A stretch of 64,000 bases of DNA. It comes from CAWJMF01 sp963843945 (lineage in GTDB: Bacteria; Vulcanimicrobiota; Vulcanimicrobiia; Vulcanimicrobiales; Vulcanimicrobiaceae). Both the position numbers and the translations under genes were made by a program. The stretch lies in assembly GCA_963843945.1 (NCBI GenBank), contig CAWJMF010000002.1, forward strand, positions 124,001 to 188,000, written 5' to 3'. The notes under the pieces were generated by a model that saw only the letters and a list, made by a program, of their open reading frames with translations, had not been told where the DNA came from and ran no database searches. Shown in pieces: positions 54,051-63,618 of this stretch (within the stretch, counting starts at the first letter, position 1; the number at the start of each line of letters is the position of its first letter).

Positions 54051-54332
54051 ATGGCAGAAGCGCCGGAACTCGAGAGGCACGACACTTTCACCAGCAACGG
54101 AAGCGCCGCTGAAACGCCGCCGGCCGAGGTCGAAACGGCCGAACAGCGCGGCGGCCTCCTGCGCACGTTTTTGATCTTGGGCATCGCGCTCGCGTCGGCC
54201 GCGCTCGTGTTCGCGGTCGTCCGCGCAACCTTGCGTCGCGCGCCTGCCGACCCCACCACGGAGCGAATCCAGGGGCTGATCGATGAAGCGAATCGGCTCC
54301 TGAAGCAGCTCGATGATAAAAGCTCCGGATAG
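54051..54332 (+). CDS. Small single-helix membrane protein
   Basis: A 93-residue protein: acidic N-terminus of about 33 residues, a membrane helix (about 38-58, FLILGIALASAALVFAVV), a basic patch and a short helical tail (ERIQGLIDEANRLLKQLDD). No family recognised. The last 20 bases overlap the methyltransferase gene. Confidence 0.6.
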   Translation: MAEAPELERHDTFTSNGSAAETPPAEVETAEQRGGLLRTFLILGIALASAALVFAVVRATLRRAPADPTTERIQGLIDEANRLLKQLDDKSSG

Positions 54333-55701
54333 AGTTCCGGGTGTGAGCCCGCCCGCGCTGCGGGTGGGCGACGTCGTCGAGATCGCCTGCACCGACTTGA
54401 TCGCGAAGACCGGTCAGGCCGTCGGCCGCGCCGACGGCATGGTCGTCTACGTCTTAGGCCCCGTGCCGGGCGAACGCGCGCGGGTCCGCATCGAGGTCGT
54501 AAAAGCCAAGTACGCCGTCGCGGAGCTCGTCGAGTTGCTCGATCGTTCGCCCGATCGCGTCGAACCGTTTTGTCCGGTGTTCGGCGCGTGCGGCGGCTGT
54601 CAAGTCCAGCACTTCGCCTATCCGGCGCAGCTGCGCTGGAAACGCGAGCTCGTGGAAAACGCGCTGCGGCGGATCGGCGGCATCGAAGGCGTGACGGTTG
54701 CGGCGACGATCGGCATGGACGAGCCGCGCGCGTACCGCAACAAGATGGCGCTCGTCGTCGAACATCGCGACGCGACCGCGTTCGGTTTCTACGCCGCGCG
54801 CTCGCACGACGTCGTCCCGATCCGAACCTGTCCGATCGTGTTGCCCGCGCTCGACCGGGTCGTCGGAGAGCTTTGGGACGCTGCCGCCTCGCCCGACGCC
54901 GCGCCCGCCTTCACGGGCGCCCGGCACGTCGTGGCCCGCGCCGGACAAGCGACGGGCAAGAGCGTCTTGTCGCTGACGACCGAGCGTCGCTCGCGCGAAC
55001 TGGCCGCGCACGGCCGCGCGCTCGCGGGGCGCCTGCGCGACGTCGTCGGCGTCACGAACTCGTTCGAACCGCCCAGCGAAAACGCCGTGATGGGCCGCAA
55101 GAACGTAACGGTTGCGGGTGAGGCCGAACTCGAAGAAGAGATCGACGGTCTGCGTTTCCGCGTTTCGCCGGCTTCGTTCTTTCAAGTCAACAGCCGGATG
55201 GTCGCGAAGATCTTCGCTTTCCTCGCACCGCGGGCCGCCGGCCTCGCTTCGGTCGTCGATCTCTATTGCGGCGCGGGTACCTTCGCGCTGTTCTTCGCCA
55301 AGCTCGGCGCGCACGTCGTCGGCATCGAGGAAAACCCGCATGCCGTGCGCGAGGCGCGTGCGAACGCCTTGCTCGACGGCGTGGCGGAGCGCACGGTGTT
55401 CGCCTCGGCGCGCGTCGAGGCGCTCTTGCGCAGCAAAGCGGGCGCCGACGCGCTGGCGGCGGCCGAGGTCGTGTTTCTCGATCCGCCGCGCAAAGGCAGC
55501 GACGAAACGACGCTGGCTGCGCTCGCTGCGGCGCGCGTTCCGAAGATTTGGTATCTGTCGTGCAATCCGGCGACGCTGGCACGCGATCTGGCTCAGCTGA
55601 CGTCGGGCGGCTTCGAACTCGAACTCGTGCAGCCGTTCGACATGTTTCCGCAGACCGGTCACATCGAAGCGCTGGCGATGTTGCGCCGGTCGGAGCGCTA
55701 A
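54313..55701 (+). CDS. RlmD/TrmA-type RNA 5-methyluridine methyltransferase
   Basis: A 462-residue SAM-dependent enzyme. An N-terminal TRAM domain (about 15-75) is followed by an iron-sulfur cluster motif CPVFGACGGC, the SAM site DLYCGAGTFALF, FLDPPRKGSD, and the catalytic Cys in WYLSCNPATLARDL; QPFDMFPQTGHIEA closes the family pattern. It methylates a uridine in 23S rRNA or tRNA; the exact site cannot be told. ATG 54313 overlaps the membrane protein; GTG 54342 is an alternative. Confidence 0.92.
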   Translation: MIKAPDRVPGVSPPALRVGDVVEIACTDLIAKTGQAVGRADGMVVYVLGPVPGERARVRIEVVKAKYAVAELVELLDRSPDRVEPFCPVFGACGGCQVQHFAYPAQLRWKRELVENALRRIGGIEGVTVAATIGMDEPRAYRNKMALVVEHRDATAFGFYAARSHDVVPIRTCPIVLPALDRVVGELWDAAASPDAAPAFTGARHVVARAGQATGKSVLSLTTERRSRELAAHGRALAGRLRDVVGVTNSFEPPSENAVMGRKNVTVAGEAELEEEIDGLRFRVSPASFFQVNSRMVAKIFAFLAPRAAGLASVVDLYCGAGTFALFFAKLGAHVVGIEENPHAVREARANALLDGVAERTVFASARVEALLRSKAGADALAAAEVVFLDPPRKGSDETTLAALAAARVPKIWYLSCNPATLARDLAQLTSGGFELELVQPFDMFPQTGHIEALAMLRRSER

Positions 55702-55702
55702 C

Positions 55703-55996
55703 GTGGCCGAATCGGACCTTGACGTGGCCTACGTCGCAAAGCTTGCCCGCATCGCCTTGACCCCGGCGGAGATCGAGCGCTTCGGCGCACAGCTCGGCGC
55801 GCTACTCGAGCACGTCAAGGCGCTCGAGGCGCTCGGCGTCGACGACGTCGCGGCCACGGCGCAGGTCATCCCCTCGCGCAACGTCGCTCGCGACGACGTG
55901 CCGGTGCCGTGCCTTCCGCGCGACGTGGTGCTCGCGGCCGCACCCGAAAGCGAGGGCGCGTATTTTCGCGTTCCTCGCATCATCGCGGAGGCATAA
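55703..55996 (+). CDS. gatC: Asp/Glu-tRNA(Asn/Gln) amidotransferase subunit C
   Basis: A 97-residue GatC: VAYVAKLARIALTPAEIERF, a middle LEALGVDDVAAT segment and the C-terminal ESEGAYFRVPRIIAEA. With GatA and GatB it converts misacylated Glu-tRNA(Gln) (and Asp-tRNA(Asn)) to the amide form. Starts one base after the methyltransferase and ends at gatA. Confidence 0.94.
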   Translation: MAESDLDVAYVAKLARIALTPAEIERFGAQLGALLEHVKALEALGVDDVAATAQVIPSRNVARDDVPVPCLPRDVVLAAAPESEGAYFRVPRIIAEA

Positions 55997-55998
55997 GC

Positions 55999-57486
55999 AT
56001 TTTCGACATCGATTCCGACGCGCACACGATCGCGCGGACGGTCAACGCACGCGAGGCGTCGGCGCTCGAAGTGACCGAGTCGGCACTCGCGCGAATCGCC
56101 GAGGTCGACGGGACGGTCGGCGCATTCCTTACCGTCGCCGGGGATCTCGCGCGGGAGCGCGCGCGCGACGTCGACGCACGTGTCGCGCGGGGCGAGCAGC
56201 TTCCCCTGGCGGGCGTTCCGCTCGCAGTCAAAGACAACATGTGTTTGAGCGGCACGCCGACCACATGCGCCTCGAAAATTCTGGCCGGCTGGAGCGCGCC
56301 GTACACCGCGACCGCGGTGCAGCGCCTGCTCGATGCCGGCGCGATCCCGCTCGGCAAGACGAACCTCGACGAGTTTGCGATGGGCTCGTCGTGCGAGAAC
56401 AGCGCGCTGGGCGTCACGCGCAACCCGTGGGACTCCGAGCGCGTTCCGGGCGGCTCGTCCGGCGGCAGCGTCGCGGCGGTTGCGGCGGGCGAAGCCGCAC
56501 TCGCGCTGGGAAGCGACACCGGTGGTTCGATTCGCGAACCGGCTGCTTTTTGCGGCGTGGTCGGATTCAAGCCGACCTACGGACGGGTTTCGCGCTACGG
56601 GTTGATCGCCTTTGCCTCCAGCCTCGATCAGATCGGGCCGATCGCGCGCAACGTCGCGGACGCGGCGCTGACGTACGATCTCATGGCCGGTCGCGACGCA
56701 TTCGATGCGACGACGCTCGAGCGGCCCGTCGAGCCCGCCGCGGGCGGGCTTCGCGAAGATTTGCACGGTCTGCGCATCGGGCTCGTGCGCGAATTCGGGC
56801 TCGCCGCGCTCGAGCCGGAGGTACGCGCCACGTACGAGCGCGCATACGCGGATCTGGAACGGCTCGGCGCCACGCTCGTCGACGTGTCCTTGCCCAGCGC
56901 CGATTACGGCGTTGCCACCTACTACCTGATCGCGCCGGCGGAATGCTCTTCGAACCTCGCGCGCTTCGACGGGATGCGCTACGGACTGCGCGTCGAGCGC
57001 CCGAGCGTCGACGCCACCTACGAAGCGACGCGGGCGGCGGGTTTCGGCGACGAAGTCAAGCGCCGCATCTTGATCGGGACGCACGCGCTTTCGAGCGGCT
57101 ACTACGACGCGTACTACGTGCGGGCGCAAAAAGCGCGCACCTTGATCGCGGCCGATTTCGCGCGGGCCTTCGAGGCGTGCGACCTCATCGCGTGTCCCGC
57201 GGCGGCTTCGCCCGCCTTTCGCTTCAACGCGAAGTCCGACCCGGTCAGCATGTACCTGATGGACTACTACACGATTCCGATGTCGCTGGCGGGCCTGCCC
57301 TCGCTTTCGGTGCCTTGCGGCTGGGTCACGCCTGCCGACGGAAAACTTCCCTTGCCGCTCGGACTCGAGCTGAGCGCGCCGCTCTTCGCGGAGCGCGCCC
57401 TGCTCGGCGCGGCACACGCCTACGAGCGCGGGACGCTGCACGCGGGCAAGCACGCCCTGCCGCCGCTCGCGCGGGCCGCGGTATGA
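55999..57486 (+). CDS. gatA: Asp/Glu-tRNA amidotransferase subunit A, no canonical start
   Basis: An amidase-signature enzyme of about 495 residues: the catalytic Lys in GVPLAVKDNM, GKTNLDEFAMGSS, and GGSSGGSVAAVAAGEAALAL with Ser-cis-Ser, then GSDTGGSIREPAAFCG. The conserved N-terminus IFDIDSDAHTIART begins right after gatC, but the codons there are ATA AGC ATT. A GGAGG at 55987-55991 is 7 bases before ATT 55999, the best-placed start, as in the AUU start of infC. ATA 55993 overlaps the gatC stop where ATG would be expected (ATAA instead of ATGA). An upstream ATG at 55909 lies inside gatC and seems unlikely. Confidence 0.92.
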   Translation: MFDIDSDAHTIARTVNAREASALEVTESALARIAEVDGTVGAFLTVAGDLARERARDVDARVARGEQLPLAGVPLAVKDNMCLSGTPTTCASKILAGWSAPYTATAVQRLLDAGAIPLGKTNLDEFAMGSSCENSALGVTRNPWDSERVPGGSSGGSVAAVAAGEAALALGSDTGGSIREPAAFCGVVGFKPTYGRVSRYGLIAFASSLDQIGPIARNVADAALTYDLMAGRDAFDATTLERPVEPAAGGLREDLHGLRIGLVREFGLAALEPEVRATYERAYADLERLGATLVDVSLPSADYGVATYYLIAPAECSSNLARFDGMRYGLRVERPSVDATYEATRAAGFGDEVKRRILIGTHALSSGYYDAYYVRAQKARTLIAADFARAFEACDLIACPAAASPAFRFNAKSDPVSMYLMDYYTIPMSLAGLPSLSVPCGWVTPADGKLPLPLGLELSAPLFAERALLGAAHAYERGTLHAGKHALPPLARAAV

Positions 57487-58995
57487 GCGCGACGTTGGTG
57501 GAAGCGCCCTCGCTGCAAGTCGGCGAGGTTGCGTACGAGGCGGTCATCGGGATCGAGTGCCACGTCGAACTCAAGACGGTCACGAAGATGTTTTGCGGCT
57601 GCCGCAACTCGTTCGGCGCCGAGCCCAACACGCTCGTGTGTCCGGTTTGCCTCGGCTTACCGGGCGCGCTGCCGGTGCCCAACCGGCTCGCGATCGAGTT
57701 GCTCGTGAAAGCCGGGCTCGCCTTCGGTTCGGAAATCCCCGCGTTTTCCAAGTTCGACCGCAAGAACTACTTCTATCCCGACATGCCGAAGAACTATCAG
57801 ATCTCGCAGTTCGACGTTCCGCTCGCGCTGGGCGGCGCCGTGCACTATTGGATGCCCGACGGCTCGCAGCGCAGCTGCCGTCTGACCCGCATCCACCTGG
57901 AAGAAGACACGGGCAAATCGCTGCATGCCGGTTCGGCCGACGGACGGATCGGCGGGAGCACCCACTCGCTCGTCGATTTTAACCGGGCCGGCGTTCCGCT
58001 GATGGAGTGCGTCTCCGAGCCCGACATCCGCAGTGCCGGCGAAGCCGTGGCCTATCTCGAAGCGCTCAAGCGAACCTTCGTCGCGCTCGGCGTGAGCGAC
58101 GTGAAGATGGAAGAAGGCTCGCTGCGCTGCGATGCCAACGTCTCGATCCGGCCGGTCGGGGCGCAAACGCTCGGCACGAAGACCGAGATCAAGAACATGA
58201 ATTCGTTTCGCAGCGTCTTCCGCGCGATCGACAGCGAGCTCGCGCGGCAGGTCGCGCTCCTGGCCGGCGGCGGTCGCATCGTGCAGGAGACACGCGGTTG
58301 GGACGAGTCGAGCGGCGTCACCATCTCGCAGCGCAGCAAAGAGCAAGCGCACGACTACCGCTACTTTCCGGATCCGGATTTGACCCCGGTGGAGTTTCCG
58401 CCGGAGGACGTCGCGCGGATGCGTGCGCAACTCGGCGAGTTGCCGCAGGCCCGCCTCCGGCGCTACTTGGGGAACGATAAGCTTTCGGTCGCCGCCGCCA
58501 ATCAAATCGTCGACGCGCCCGGGCTCGCCGAATTCTACGACGCCGCCGTGCGCGCGAGCGGCGCGCCGCAGGCCAGCGCGAACTTCGTGCTGGGCGAGTT
58601 CGAGCCGTCTCGCCAACGAAAGCGGCGAGACGGTCGGCGCGTCGCGCGTCACGCCGCAGGCGCTCGCCGAAGTCGTCCGCCTGAGCGAAGCCGGTACCAT
58701 CAACTCGAAGGTGGCCAAGGATTTGCTGGCGCGCGTGTGGAGCGAGGGCGGCTCGCCCGCGGCCATCGTGGAGCGCGAAGGTCTCGGTCAGGTCAGCGAC
58801 CTCGCCGCCATCGACGCGCTGGTCGCCGCGGTTGCCGGAGAGCACGAGAAAACGGTCGCGGATTACCGGGCCGGCAAAGTCAAGGTGATGGGTTTTCTCG
58901 TCGGGCAAGTGATGAAGCGCAGTCAAGGAAAAGCGAACCCTTCGCTCGCCGAAGAGCGTCTGCGCGCATTCTTGGACGGCGCCGGCTCAGCGTGA
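57483..58995 (+). CDS. gatB: Asp/Glu-tRNA amidotransferase subunit B, one frameshift
   Basis: The tRNA-recognising and kinase subunit. VIGIECHVELKTVTKMFCGC (start of the GatB domain), CPVCLGLPGALPVPN, KNYFYPDMPKNYQISQFD, EEDTGKSLHAG and DYRYFPDPDLTPVE are intact. Near 58601 one extra base shifts the frame; GETVGASRVTPQALAE and the C-terminal YqeY-like domain continue in the new frame to the stop at 58995. With the base removed the length is 503 residues. ATGA overlap with gatA and GTGA overlap with mutS2. Confidence 0.94.
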
Positions 58996-61376
58996 GCGCG
59001 GAGCCCCGTCTGACCGACGAGCGCAGCCTCGAGGTGCTTGACTTCGCTGCGATCCGGGCGCTCGTCGCACGTCACACGATGAGCGACCGCGCCGCCGCGC
59101 GCGCGCGCGAATTGACTCCGGCAACCGATCTGCCGGTCGTGCGCGCCGAGCAGGCGGCGACGCGCGAGATGCGAGCGCTCGCCGCCGACGCGTCCTTCGC
59201 GTTGCCGCGCACCGTCGAAGTCGCTCCGGCGCTCGCCCGCGCCGAACGCGGCAGCCCGCTCGGTGCCGAGGAGTTGCGCGAGATCGGCATCGCGCTGGCT
59301 GCGGCCGACGCCGCGGTGCGGCGGGTCCGGGCCGCGCGGGCGCCCGAGCTCGTTCGCCGGGCTGCCGCCGCGCGTCCGCTGCTCGAAATCGCGGCCGCGA
59401 TCGACCGCGCCGTCGGCGAGCGCGGCGAGGTGCTCGACCGCGCATCGCCGGCGCTGGCGCGCCTGCGTCGCAACGCGACTTTGGCGCAAGACGAAGCGCG
59501 CGAGCGCTGTCAGGCGATCCTGCGCGCGCCGCGCTTCGCGAAGGCGATTCAGGAATCGCTCGTCACGACCCGCGAAGGGCGCTTCGTGATTCCCGTGAAG
59601 GCCGAATTCGCGGGTGCCGTTCCGGGCGTCGTGCACGACACCTCGTCGAGCGGGCACACGCTGTTCGTCGAGCCGCTCGACGCGCTCGACGTCAACAACC
59701 GCTTGCGGACGCTGCGCATCGAGGAGGAGCGCGAGGTAGCGCGCATCCTGGCCGAACTCTCCGCGCTCGTCGGGCGTCACGCGGGTCAAGCCGAAACCAA
59801 CCTCGAGATCCTCGCCGGCATCGACTTAGTACTGGCGCGCGCCCGCGTCGCCGAGGCGATGGGGGCCGTTTCGCCGCGCGTCGTCGACGCGCCGCGCATC
59901 GAGCTTCGCGACGGCCGCCATCCGCTGCTGGGCGAACGCGCCGTACCGCAGTCGCTCGTCCTCGACGCCGAGACGCGTTTCATCGTCATCAGCGGTCCGA
60001 ACATGGGCGGCAAGACGGTCGCGCTCAAGATGCTCGGACTCTTCGTCGCGATGACCTACTGCGGTTTGCAGATCCCGGCCGCCGAGGGCGCAACGATCGG
60101 CGGCTTCGAAGACCTCGGCTGCGACATCGGCGACGAGCAGTCGATCGTCGAAAATGCCTCGACCTTCTCCGCGCATCTGCGCCGGATGCGGGCGATCGTC
60201 GAGCGGGCCGGTCCCCGCTCGCTCGTACTCGTCGACGAGATCGCCGGCGGAACGGAGCCCGCGGCCGGGGCGGCGCTAGCTATCGCGCTGCTCGAAAACC
60301 TCTTGGCCAGCGGAGCGCACGGCGTGGTGACGACCCACGCGACCGAACTGAAGCTGTTCGCGCATGCGACGCCGGGCATGCGCAACGCGAGCGTCCGTTT
60401 CGATCCGCAGACGTACGCTCCGACGTACGAACTCGATTTGGGCGCGCCCGGCCAATCGCTGGCTTTTCCGCTCGCGCGCTCGCTCGGACTCGCCGCGCCG
60501 CTCGTCGAGCGAGCCGAACAGCTGCTCGCGCAAAGCGAACGCGACTACGACAAAGCGCTGGCCGAACTCGGTGAAATTCGAGCGCAGGCGGCTGCCGAGC
60601 GCGACGGATTGCGCGAGCAGCGTTCGCGTTTGGCCGGCCTGGAAGCGTCCGCACGCGAGCACGCCGAGTCGCTCGAACGCGAGCGGCGGAATTTGGCGCG
60701 CCAAGCCGAGACGCGCTTGTCGCGTGCTTTGCGCGAGTTTTCGGCGGAACTCGAACGGCGCCACGAAGGGCGTCCCGGAAGGGCGCGCGTCACGCCGGGT
60801 CAGGCCACCTTGCTCGAACGCGTCCTGGACGAAGTTCACACCGAACTGGGGCTTCCGCCGCGGGTCGAAGCGCCGGCGCCGCCGGCGCCCGGCGCGGCGA
60901 AGTGGGCCGCCGCCGTGGGAGACGAGGTTTTCGTTCTCCCGCTTGGGACCGACGGCAGCGTCGTCGACGACTACGGCGACAACCTGTTGGTAGCGGTCGG
61001 CGCGATGAAGACCGTCGTGCCGAAGTCGCAAGTGCGGCCGCGCGAAGCGCCGCTCGAGCCGGCGCCGCGCGCGATGCCATCCACGCGCGGCACTTCGCGC
61101 GGCGGACAAGCGACGCTCGACGCCGCCGCGCAGGCGCGCAGCGAGTTCGACGTGCGCGGCCGGCGCTTCGTCGAAGCCGAGCCGCTGGTCGAGCGTTGGA
61201 TCGATTCGGCTGCGTTGGCCGGGATTTCACCCTTGCGCCTGATTCACGGCAAGGGCACCGGCTTGCTGGGACGCGGTCTTCAGGAGGCGCTCGCGAAAAA
61301 CGAAGCGGTGCGCGCCTTTCGTTATGGAAATGCCGACGAAGGCGGCGGCGGCGTGACCGTAATCGAACTCAAGTGA
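58992..61376 (+). CDS. mutS2: MutS2 endonuclease/ribosome-rescue ATPase
   Basis: A 794-residue MutS2. It has the core and clamp helices, Walker A SGPNMGGKTVALK, the ABC-type LVLVDEIAGGTEPAAGA, a His-switch TTHATELKLF, a long coiled coil (about 515-600), a KOW-like segment (VGDEVFVLP) and the Smr nuclease domain ending with LRLIHGKGTGLLGRGL. MutS2 suppresses recombination or splits collided ribosomes. GTG 58992 overlaps the gatB stop; the stop overlaps tyrS. Confidence 0.94.
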   Translation: MSAEPRLTDERSLEVLDFAAIRALVARHTMSDRAAARARELTPATDLPVVRAEQAATREMRALAADASFALPRTVEVAPALARAERGSPLGAEELREIGIALAAADAAVRRVRAARAPELVRRAAAARPLLEIAAAIDRAVGERGEVLDRASPALARLRRNATLAQDEARERCQAILRAPRFAKAIQESLVTTREGRFVIPVKAEFAGAVPGVVHDTSSSGHTLFVEPLDALDVNNRLRTLRIEEEREVARILAELSALVGRHAGQAETNLEILAGIDLVLARARVAEAMGAVSPRVVDAPRIELRDGRHPLLGERAVPQSLVLDAETRFIVISGPNMGGKTVALKMLGLFVAMTYCGLQIPAAEGATIGGFEDLGCDIGDEQSIVENASTFSAHLRRMRAIVERAGPRSLVLVDEIAGGTEPAAGAALAIALLENLLASGAHGVVTTHATELKLFAHATPGMRNASVRFDPQTYAPTYELDLGAPGQSLAFPLARSLGLAAPLVERAEQLLAQSERDYDKALAELGEIRAQAAAERDGLREQRSRLAGLEASAREHAESLERERRNLARQAETRLSRALREFSAELERRHEGRPGRARVTPGQATLLERVLDEVHTELGLPPRVEAPAPPAPGAAKWAAAVGDEVFVLPLGTDGSVVDDYGDNLLVAVGAMKTVVPKSQVRPREAPLEPAPRAMPSTRGTSRGGQATLDAAAQARSEFDVRGRRFVEAEPLVERWIDSAALAGISPLRLIHGKGTGLLGRGLQEALAKNEAVRAFRYGNADEGGGGVTVIELK

Positions 61377-62581
61377 CCGCCGGCGCCGCGGCCGATCAGG
61401 CTGCCATTCTCGCCGACGGCTGCGAGCACGTCGAGACCCGCGCCGAGCTCGAAACGCGGCTCGCCGCAGGCGAGCGCTTGACGGTCAAGCTCGGGATCGA
61501 TCCGACGGGTTCGCTCCTGCACCTCGGGCACGCGGTGGTCTTGCACAAGATGCAGCAGTTCGTCGAATTCGGACATCGCGTCGTCTTGCTGATCGGCGAC
61601 GGGACCGCGCGCATCGGCGATCCGAGCGGCCGCAACGAAACGCGGCCGCCGCTGACCGACGAGCAGATCGCGCAGAACATGCGCGACTATCGCGAACAAG
61701 CGGGCAAGGTCCTCGACCTCGAACGCATCGAGGTGATGTACAACTCCAGCTGGCTCGCGCCGCTGACGTTCGCCGATCTGATCGGGCTGATGTCGCGCAC
61801 GACCGTCGCGCAAATGCTGGCGCGCAACGATTTTGCGAACCGCTACGCCGAGGGTACGCCGATCGCGCTTCACGAGTTCCTCTACCCCATCGCGCAAGCA
61901 TACGACAGCGTGGCGATGCGGGCCGGGGTCGAACTCGGCGGGTCCGACCAGCTTTTCAATCTGCTGGTAGGGCGCGCGTATCAGGAACACGCCGGACAGC
62001 GCAAGCAGATCTGCATGACGACCCCGATTCTCGAAGGTACCGACGGCGTCGTGCGGATGGGAAAGTCGCGCGGCAACTATATCGGTTTGACCGAACCGGC
62101 CGCGGAGCAGTTCGGCAAGCTGATGAGCATTCCCGATGCGGCGATCCCGCGTTACGCGCAGCTCGCGGCATTCTGGCCGAAGCCCGCAGTGGACGATCTG
62201 CTCGCGGGGCTCTCGAGTGGCGTCGTCCATCCGATGGCCGCGAAGAAAGACTTGGCTGAAGAAATCGTCGCGCGCTATCACGGCGGTGCGGAGGCCCGAG
62301 GTGCACGGGAGCGCTTCGAAGCGACGGTGCAGCGGGGCGAAGTGCCGGCCGACATCGCGGACGTACGAGTCGACGGAGCGCGCAGCTTAGCCGAGGTGCT
62401 GGTCGCGGTCGGTTTCGCGCAGAGCAAACGCGAAGCGCAGCGCGCGATCGAAAGCGGGAGCGTCCGCCTCGACGGCGTTCCGGCGCGCGATGCACGGCAA
62501 GCCTGGGACGCTCGAGCGCCGGTGATCCTCGCACTCGGCACGCGCCGCTTCGTCCGGGTCGTACCCAACCACCACGAGTAG
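61373..62581 (+). CDS. tyrS: Tyrosyl-tRNA synthetase
   Basis: A 402-residue class I synthetase with VKLGIDPTGSLLHLGHAVVL (HLGH), the binding pocket LLIGDGTARIGDPSGR, GGSDQLFNLLVGR and a C-terminal S4 RNA-binding domain (SLAEVLVAVGFAQSKREAQR). The KMSKS loop reads RMGKSRGNY, unusual in its first Arg and in the Arg after the Ser. This corresponds to the shorter TyrRS group with a KMGKS-type loop. GTG start overlapping mutS2. Confidence 0.94.
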   Translation: MTAGAAADQAAILADGCEHVETRAELETRLAAGERLTVKLGIDPTGSLLHLGHAVVLHKMQQFVEFGHRVVLLIGDGTARIGDPSGRNETRPPLTDEQIAQNMRDYREQAGKVLDLERIEVMYNSSWLAPLTFADLIGLMSRTTVAQMLARNDFANRYAEGTPIALHEFLYPIAQAYDSVAMRAGVELGGSDQLFNLLVGRAYQEHAGQRKQICMTTPILEGTDGVVRMGKSRGNYIGLTEPAAEQFGKLMSIPDAAIPRYAQLAAFWPKPAVDDLLAGLSSGVVHPMAAKKDLAEEIVARYHGGAEARGARERFEATVQRGEVPADIADVRVDGARSLAEVLVAVGFAQSKREAQRAIESGSVRLDGVPARDARQAWDARAPVILALGTRRFVRVVPNHHE

Positions 62582-62588
62582 GAGAACG

Positions 62589-62801
62589 ATGAGCCAGCAT
62601 TCGACCAAACCCTCGCCGCCCGTTAAGACCTACACCGCGCGCCCGCCGATCGCGGGGCAGAAGCTCACCTGCCGCCGCTGCGGACGCGTCCATGCCTTTC
62701 CGAGTCCGGGCGACCGGCCGATCCGCTGCGAGTGCGGCTGGTGGTACGTCAACCGCAACGGCCGCATCGAAGAAGTTTTTAAGCCGCGGATCGGCGCGTA
62801 A
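62589..62801 (+). CDS. Small zinc ribbon protein
   Basis: A 70-residue protein with C28-x-x-C31 (TCRRCG) and C47-x-C49 (RCECGWWYVN), a one-zinc ribbon, and a disordered N-terminus. An AGGAG site lies 5 bases before the ATG. Function unknown; it may bind nucleic acid. Its last 23 bases overlap the end of the convergent SDR gene. Confidence 0.7.
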   Translation: MSQHSTKPSPPVKTYTARPPIAGQKLTCRRCGRVHAFPSPGDRPIRCECGWWYVNRNGRIEEVFKPRIGA

Positions 62802-63618
62802 GTTCTTCGCTTAAGTCCCAAACGCGGGCGGCGAGTTGCGGATCGTCGGCGAGCGGATTGTTCGGCGCGATGCGCGAGCGCGCGAAGTAGGCGCCGCTGA
62901 CGCCGGCGGCTTCGGGCGACGTGGCGACGTAAAGCGAGGTTTCGGCGCCGCGCTGCGGGCTTAGCGCGAACAGCGTCATCGTTTTCCACCCCAAGGTGAC
63001 CAGGCCGCCGAGGCTGCCGATCTCGGTACGCACCAGGCCCGGGTGGAGGGCGTTGGCCGTTACGCCGGGCTCGAGGCGGCGCGCCAGCTCTTTGGTGTAG
63101 AGCAAATTGGCGAGCTTCGAACGGCCGTAGGCGCCGCGCATGTCGTAGCCCTCGATCTTCGCCGGATCGGCAACGTCGGCGCGACCGCGCAGATGCGAGG
63201 ACGAGTTGACGTTGACCACGCGCGCCGGCGCGTTCGAGCGCAGCACGTCGACGAGCGAATTGGTCAGCAGAAACGGTGCGAGGTGATTCACGGCAAAGAC
63301 CAGTTCGATTCCGTCGACGGTGAGCACGCGTTTGGCGGAGAACAAGCCGGCGTTGTTGACCAGCAGCGAGAGATCCGGAAAACGTGCGCGCACGTCGAGG
63401 GCGAGCCGGCGGACGGCGGCCTGTGCGGACAAGTCCGCGACGGCAGCGTCGAAGCGTCCGGCCGGAGCGCGTTCGCGCAGCGCCGCCAGCGCGGTATCGA
63501 CCTTCGTCCGGTCGCGGCCGTGGACGACGACGTCGTAGCCGCGCCGAGCTAAGCCGAGCGCCGTGAAAAACCCGATGCCGCGCGTGGCGCCCGTTACGAG
63601 AGCCGTCCCGCGGCTCAT
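62779..63618 (-). CDS. Short-chain dehydrogenase/reductase
   Basis: A 279-residue SDR: NAD(P) motif TGATRGIG, LVNNAG, NVNSSSH (catalytic Ser region), and YGRSK (catalytic Tyr and Lys). The layout resembles the retinol-dehydrogenase/WWOX-like SDRs (LHPGLVRTEIG). Substrate unknown. ATG 63618 is chosen because it starts right before TALVTG and overlaps the hslO stop as ATGA. Confidence 0.9.
   Translation of the reverse strand: MSRGTALVTGATRGIGFFTALGLARRGYDVVVHGRDRTKVDTALAALRERAPAGRFDAAVADLSAQAAVRRLALDVRARFPDLSLLVNNAGLFSAKRVLTVDGIELVFAVNHLAPFLLTNSLVDVLRSNAPARVVNVNSSSHLRGRADVADPAKIEGYDMRGAYGRSKLANLLYTKELARRLEPGVTANALHPGLVRTEIGSLGGLVTLGWKTMTLFALSPQRGAETSLYVATSPEAAGVSGAYFARSRIAPNNPLADDPQLAARVWDLSEELTRRSAA

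Noticed and set aside
56241..61376. An uninterrupted reading frame of about 1711 codons
   Set aside because: Its first part is an out-of-frame shadow of gatA. The real content is gatB up to its frameshift and then mutS2, which happen to share one frame with no stop between them. It is not a giant gene.
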